Assembly: GCA_944391275.1 (NCBI GenBank)
Contig: CALXSZ010000165.1
Coordinates: forward strand, 1-8,070
Source: an uncultured Syntrophomonadaceae bacterium
GTDB taxonomy: Bacteria > Bacillota > Syntrophomonadia > Syntrophomonadales > Syntrophomonadaceae
DNA: 8,070 bases
Direction of reading: 5' to 3'
In this document: positions 5,609 to 8,070 of the stretch, one piece after another
Layout of the letters: every line of letters begins with the position of its first letter
Numbering within the stretch: position 1 is the first letter of the stretch
The notes under the pieces: generated by a model
The model's database searches: none
Told to the model about the DNA's origin: nothing
Seen by the model: only the letters and a program-made list of their open reading frames with translations
Translations under genes and position numbers: made by a program

Positions 5609-7528
5609 ATGCAGAAATATCCGAATTTGTTTCGCCCAGGTTATATTGGCAGAAAACGAATCAAAAACCGATTAATTATGTCTCCGATGGTAAGCGGATT
5701 GGCGGTAGACGGACAAGTGACCGATAGTTTGCTGGAACATTACGAAGCGCGTGCGCGTGGCGGCGTAGGGATGATTATTGTGGAAGCGGCTTGTATTGAC
5801 GCGCCAATTGGCCGCGAGGGCTTTGCTCAATTGGCTTTGGATAATCCGAAGTATATTCCCGGATTGTATCGCCTGAGTGAGACGATCAAAATGCATGGCG
5901 CGGCCGCTTTTATCCAGCTGTTGCACATTGGCCGCGAAGTTACGCCGTTTGTCATTGATGGCAATCAGCCGGTAGCGCCTTCGGAAATTCCTTGTAAAAT
6001 TATTCGCAGCGTTCCTCGGGCTTTAACTACGGAGGAAGTCAAGGAATTGGTACAAAAATTTGCGGATTCGGCGTATTATGCTTCACGCGCCGGATTTGAC
6101 GGTGTTGAATTACATGCGGCGCACGGTTATTTATTAAATGAATTTTTATCCCCGAACGCGAATCATCGAACGGATGAATATGGCGGAAGTTTAGAAAACC
6201 GGGAACGATTCTTGTTGGAGTGCGTACAGGCCATTAAAAAACAAGTTCCGGATTTATTGCTTTCCGTACGGCTCAATATGGATGATTTTATTGAAGGCGG
6301 ACTCACGTTGGAAGAAAGTGTTTTAATTGGGCAACATCTGGAAACAGCGGGTGTGGACGTCATCCATTGTTCCTGCGGGACCTACGAATCCGGGTTAAAA
6401 AGTATTGAACCCGCATCCTACGAAGAGGGATGGCGCGTTTATATGGCGGAAGCGCTCAAGAAGGAAGTCCGGATTCCAGTGATTACCGGAGGGATGGTAC
6501 GTAAACCGGAAATGGCGGACACGATTATCCGCGAAGGAAAAGCGGATTTTGTTTTCATGGCTCGGGGGCTTTTGGCGGATCCGCAGTGGCCGCAAAAGGC
6601 TTTTTCAGGAAGAGAAGAAGATATTCGTCCCTGCCTAAATTGCGACGTCTGCATCAGTAATATATCGGCCGGCAAAACAATTGCTTGTACGGTCAACCCT
6701 TTTGCAGGACGAGAGGGACGGAAAATTTTTTTCTTCTCCGGGAAAGGCCGGATGGCAGCGGTAGTAGGCGGTGGAATTGCTGGAATGCAGGCCGCGCTTA
6801 CGTTGGATGAAGCCGGTTACCAGGTAATTTTGTACGAACGGCAATCTGCGTTAGGGGGTATGATGATTCCAGCGGCGGCGCCCCCTCTGAAACATCGAAT
6901 TGAATTACTGCGTCAGTATTTGATTCGGCGGGTGGAGAAAAGCGCAATTACCTTGCGTTTACAGACTTCTTTTGGCGAAGAAGACTTAAAGACCAATGCT
7001 TGGGACCGCGTAGTGTTGGCAACCGGATCGGTTCCGATGAAATTGCCGATTCCAGGAGCGGATCTGCCGTTATGCGTAGATAGTATTTCGGTGCTTCAGG
7101 AGGGAAAAACGTGGCAAGGAAAACGGGTAGTCGTTATTGGCGGCGGTTCTACGGGATTGGAAACCGCTCATTATTTACAAGAACACGGCGATAACCGGAT
7201 AAGCATTGTGGAAATGCGGCCATATTTAGCGATGGATATGGAAAAGAAGAATCGACGCGATTTGCTGAATCACCTGAAACCTTTCGATAAATATGTATCG
7301 GCGCGCGTCGAAGAAATTTTGGCTGACGGCGTACGACTTGTCAATGCGGAAGGGGAACAGCATATGCTGCCGGCCGATTATGTGGTGATGGCGGTAGGCT
7401 TTAAACCGGAGCAGTCGCTTTATGAAGTCTGCGTTCAGTGGGCGCCGCGCGTTGATATGATTGGAGACGCCTATTCCGTGCGGAGTTTGCGGGAAGCGAT
7501 GTTGGAAGCATCCATGTTGACACGCTAG
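5609..7528 (+). CDS. FMN/Fe-S/FAD ene-reductase, Old Yellow Enzyme / 2,4-dienoyl-CoA reductase (FadH) type
   Basis: The 639-residue enzyme has the full architecture of the FadH / enoate reductase / BaiCD group, which reduces activated C=C bonds with NAD(P)H. An FMN-binding TIM barrel spans about 6-335, with QLLHIGRE (103-110) and the signature ELHAAHGYLLNEFLSP (167-182; candidate catalytic H169, H172 and Y174) plus YGGSLENR (191-198). A cysteine cluster for one [4Fe-4S] follows: C342-x2-C345-x2-C348-x11-C360. An FAD domain starts at VVGGGIAGM (385-393), and a nested NAD(P)H domain has VVVIGGGSTGLE (507-518). The C-terminal FAD contact is MIGDAYS (617-623). No export signal is visible. ATG 5609 has AAAAGGAG (5595-5601) at seven bases. 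Substrate cannot be told from sequence; enoates, 2,4-dienoyl-CoA, bile-acid intermediates and xenobiotic enones are all possible. The next gene is CaiB/BaiF-like, but a terminator intervenes. Confidence 0.93.
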   Translation: MQKYPNLFRPGYIGRKRIKNRLIMSPMVSGLAVDGQVTDSLLEHYEARARGGVGMIIVEAACIDAPIGREGFAQLALDNPKYIPGLYRLSETIKMHGAAAFIQLLHIGREVTPFVIDGNQPVAPSEIPCKIIRSVPRALTTEEVKELVQKFADSAYYASRAGFDGVELHAAHGYLLNEFLSPNANHRTDEYGGSLENRERFLLECVQAIKKQVPDLLLSVRLNMDDFIEGGLTLEESVLIGQHLETAGVDVIHCSCGTYESGLKSIEPASYEEGWRVYMAEALKKEVRIPVITGGMVRKPEMADTIIREGKADFVFMARGLLADPQWPQKAFSGREEDIRPCLNCDVCISNISAGKTIACTVNPFAGREGRKIFFFSGKGRMAAVVGGGIAGMQAALTLDEAGYQVILYERQSALGGMMIPAAAPPLKHRIELLRQYLIRRVEKSAITLRLQTSFGEEDLKTNAWDRVVLATGSVPMKLPIPGADLPLCVDSISVLQEGKTWQGKRVVVIGGGSTGLETAHYLQEHGDNRISIVEMRPYLAMDMEKKNRRDLLNHLKPFDKYVSARVEEILADGVRLVNAEGEQHMLPADYVVMAVGFKPEQSLYEVCVQWAPRVDMIGDAYSVRSLREAMLEASMLTR

Positions 7529-7548
7529 ATCATCAAAAAATATATTGG

Positions 7549-7584
7549 GGACGGCCTTGATTTCGTTTGAGGCCGTCCTTTCTT
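7549..7584 (+). terminator. intrinsic terminator of the ene-reductase gene
   Basis: GGACGGCCT (7549-7557) pairs with AGGCCGTCC (7570-7578), extended inward by two G-U pairs and an A-T pair. TTTCTT (7579-7584) follows. It lies 20 bases after the stop and separates this gene from the next one. Confidence 0.92.
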
Positions 7585-7682
7585 ATGGGAAAATGGCAAG
7601 GAACCCTAGCCTAAAAAACAATTTTATATTAAGATAGAGTTATGAAAAAGTAAAAAATACGAAAAAGAGAGGAGAAAGACTT

Positions 7683-8070
7683 ATGACGCAGCTTCCATTA
7701 ACGGGAATTCGGGTGTTGGACTTATCTCGGTATCTTCCCGGACCGTACTGTACACAGTTGTTGGCTGATTTTGGCGCGGAAGTCATCAAGGTGGAAGATG
7801 TGCGCGGAGGGGATTTGGGTAGAGAACTTCCGCCGTTGTTAGGGGATACAAGTTCCCGCTTTTACACTGTCAATCGCAACAAAAAAAGCCTTTCGTTAAA
7901 TTTAAAGACTGAAATCGGAAAAGAAATTTTTAAGCGTTTAGCGCAAGATGCCGATGTAGTGGTCGATCAATTTCGGCCGGGCGTGATGGATAAACTAGAA
8001 ATTGGTTATGAGGTTTTAAAAAGCTTAAATCCGCGTTTGATCTATTGCTGTATTACGGGGTATGGCTTAA
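7683..8070 (+). CDS. CaiB/BaiF family CoA-transferase or 2-methylacyl-CoA racemase-like protein, N-terminal part
   Basis: Only the first 129 codons are in the window and the frame is open at the end. The N-terminus LTGIRVLDLSRYLPGPYCTQ (6-25), LLADFGAEVIKVE (26-38), the NRNKKSLSLNLK segment (64-75), FRPGVMDKLEIGYEVL (97-112) and NPRLIYCCITGYG (116-128) are the classic start of the class III CoA-transferase / alpha-methylacyl-CoA racemase family. The 'GVMDKLEIG...NPRLIY' block resembles racemases (AMACR) quite closely. Members move CoA between carboxylic acids through an active-site Asp or epimerise 2-methylacyl-CoA; the catalytic Asp lies beyond the window, so the two roles cannot be separated. 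ATG 7683 has GAGAGGAG (7667-7674) at eight bases. The upstream 7585-7666 region is AT-rich and should hold its promoter, but I cannot place one firmly. Confidence 0.9.
   Translation, partial: MTQLPLTGIRVLDLSRYLPGPYCTQLLADFGAEVIKVEDVRGGDLGRELPPLLGDTSSRFYTVNRNKKSLSLNLKTEIGKEIFKRLAQDADVVVDQFRPGVMDKLEIGYEVLKSLNPRLIYCCITGYGL

Noticed and set aside
1..8070. CRISPR arrays, tRNA or rRNA genes, insertion sequences, phage genes, toxin-antitoxin or defence systems
   Set aside because: No spaced direct repeats, cloverleaf-like sequences, transposase or integrase motifs, or terminal inverted repeats were seen; all sizeable genes belong to known housekeeping or metabolic families.

Overview
The window looks like core chromosome of a low-to-moderate GC Firmicute (Bacillota). 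Supporting signs are an RbgA/YlqF ribosome-assembly GTPase directly followed by rnhB and yraN, strong AGGAGG-type ribosome binding sites, SigA-like promoters and several sharp intrinsic terminators. The last third carries a flavin/Fe-S ene-reductase, a C_GCAxxG_C_C redox protein and a CaiB/BaiF-type gene, which suggests an anaerobic or fermentative lifestyle. I cannot fix the family from sequence alone; a Negativicutes- or Clostridia-like anaerobe is a guess.

Layout, left to right. (1) The tail of a cytidine deaminase gene (cdd) runs closely into recO, a DNA repair mediator. (2) rplS (ribosomal protein L19) has its own strong promoter, a folded 5' leader that may be an L19 autoregulatory element, and a strong terminator. 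(3) After an AT-rich gap of about 270 bases with no gene comes the overlapping set rbgA-rnhB-yraN (50S assembly GTPase, RNase HII, UPF0102 nuclease-fold protein), closed by a hairpin that can terminate transcription from both sides. (4) On the minus strand, metA faces that set. It carries Glu at position 111, which predicts acetyl-CoA rather than succinyl-CoA use. (5) Back to back with metA, a gene for a C_GCAxxG_C_C putative redox protein is read rightward as a single-gene unit. (6) A 639-residue Old-Yellow-Enzyme/2,4-dienoyl-CoA-reductase-type flavoenzyme follows, with its own terminator. (7) The 5' part of a CaiB/BaiF (class III CoA-transferase or 2-methylacyl-CoA racemase-like) gene runs off the window.

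How the genes fit together: the left half is information processing (DNA repair, ribosome biogenesis, RNA/DNA hybrid removal). The right half is metabolism: the first committed step of methionine synthesis, then redox and possibly CoA-thioester chemistry. The flavoenzyme and CaiB-like gene are natural partners for unsaturated acyl-CoA metabolism, but a terminator separates them, so a joint pathway is only inferred.

I found no convincing undescribed system. The points most worth a second look are the rearranged cdd-recO-rplS order, the rplS leader and A10-containing promoter, the Glu111 MetA, the back-to-back metA/redox-gene promoter region with its leader hairpin, and the unassigned ene-reductase plus CaiB pair.
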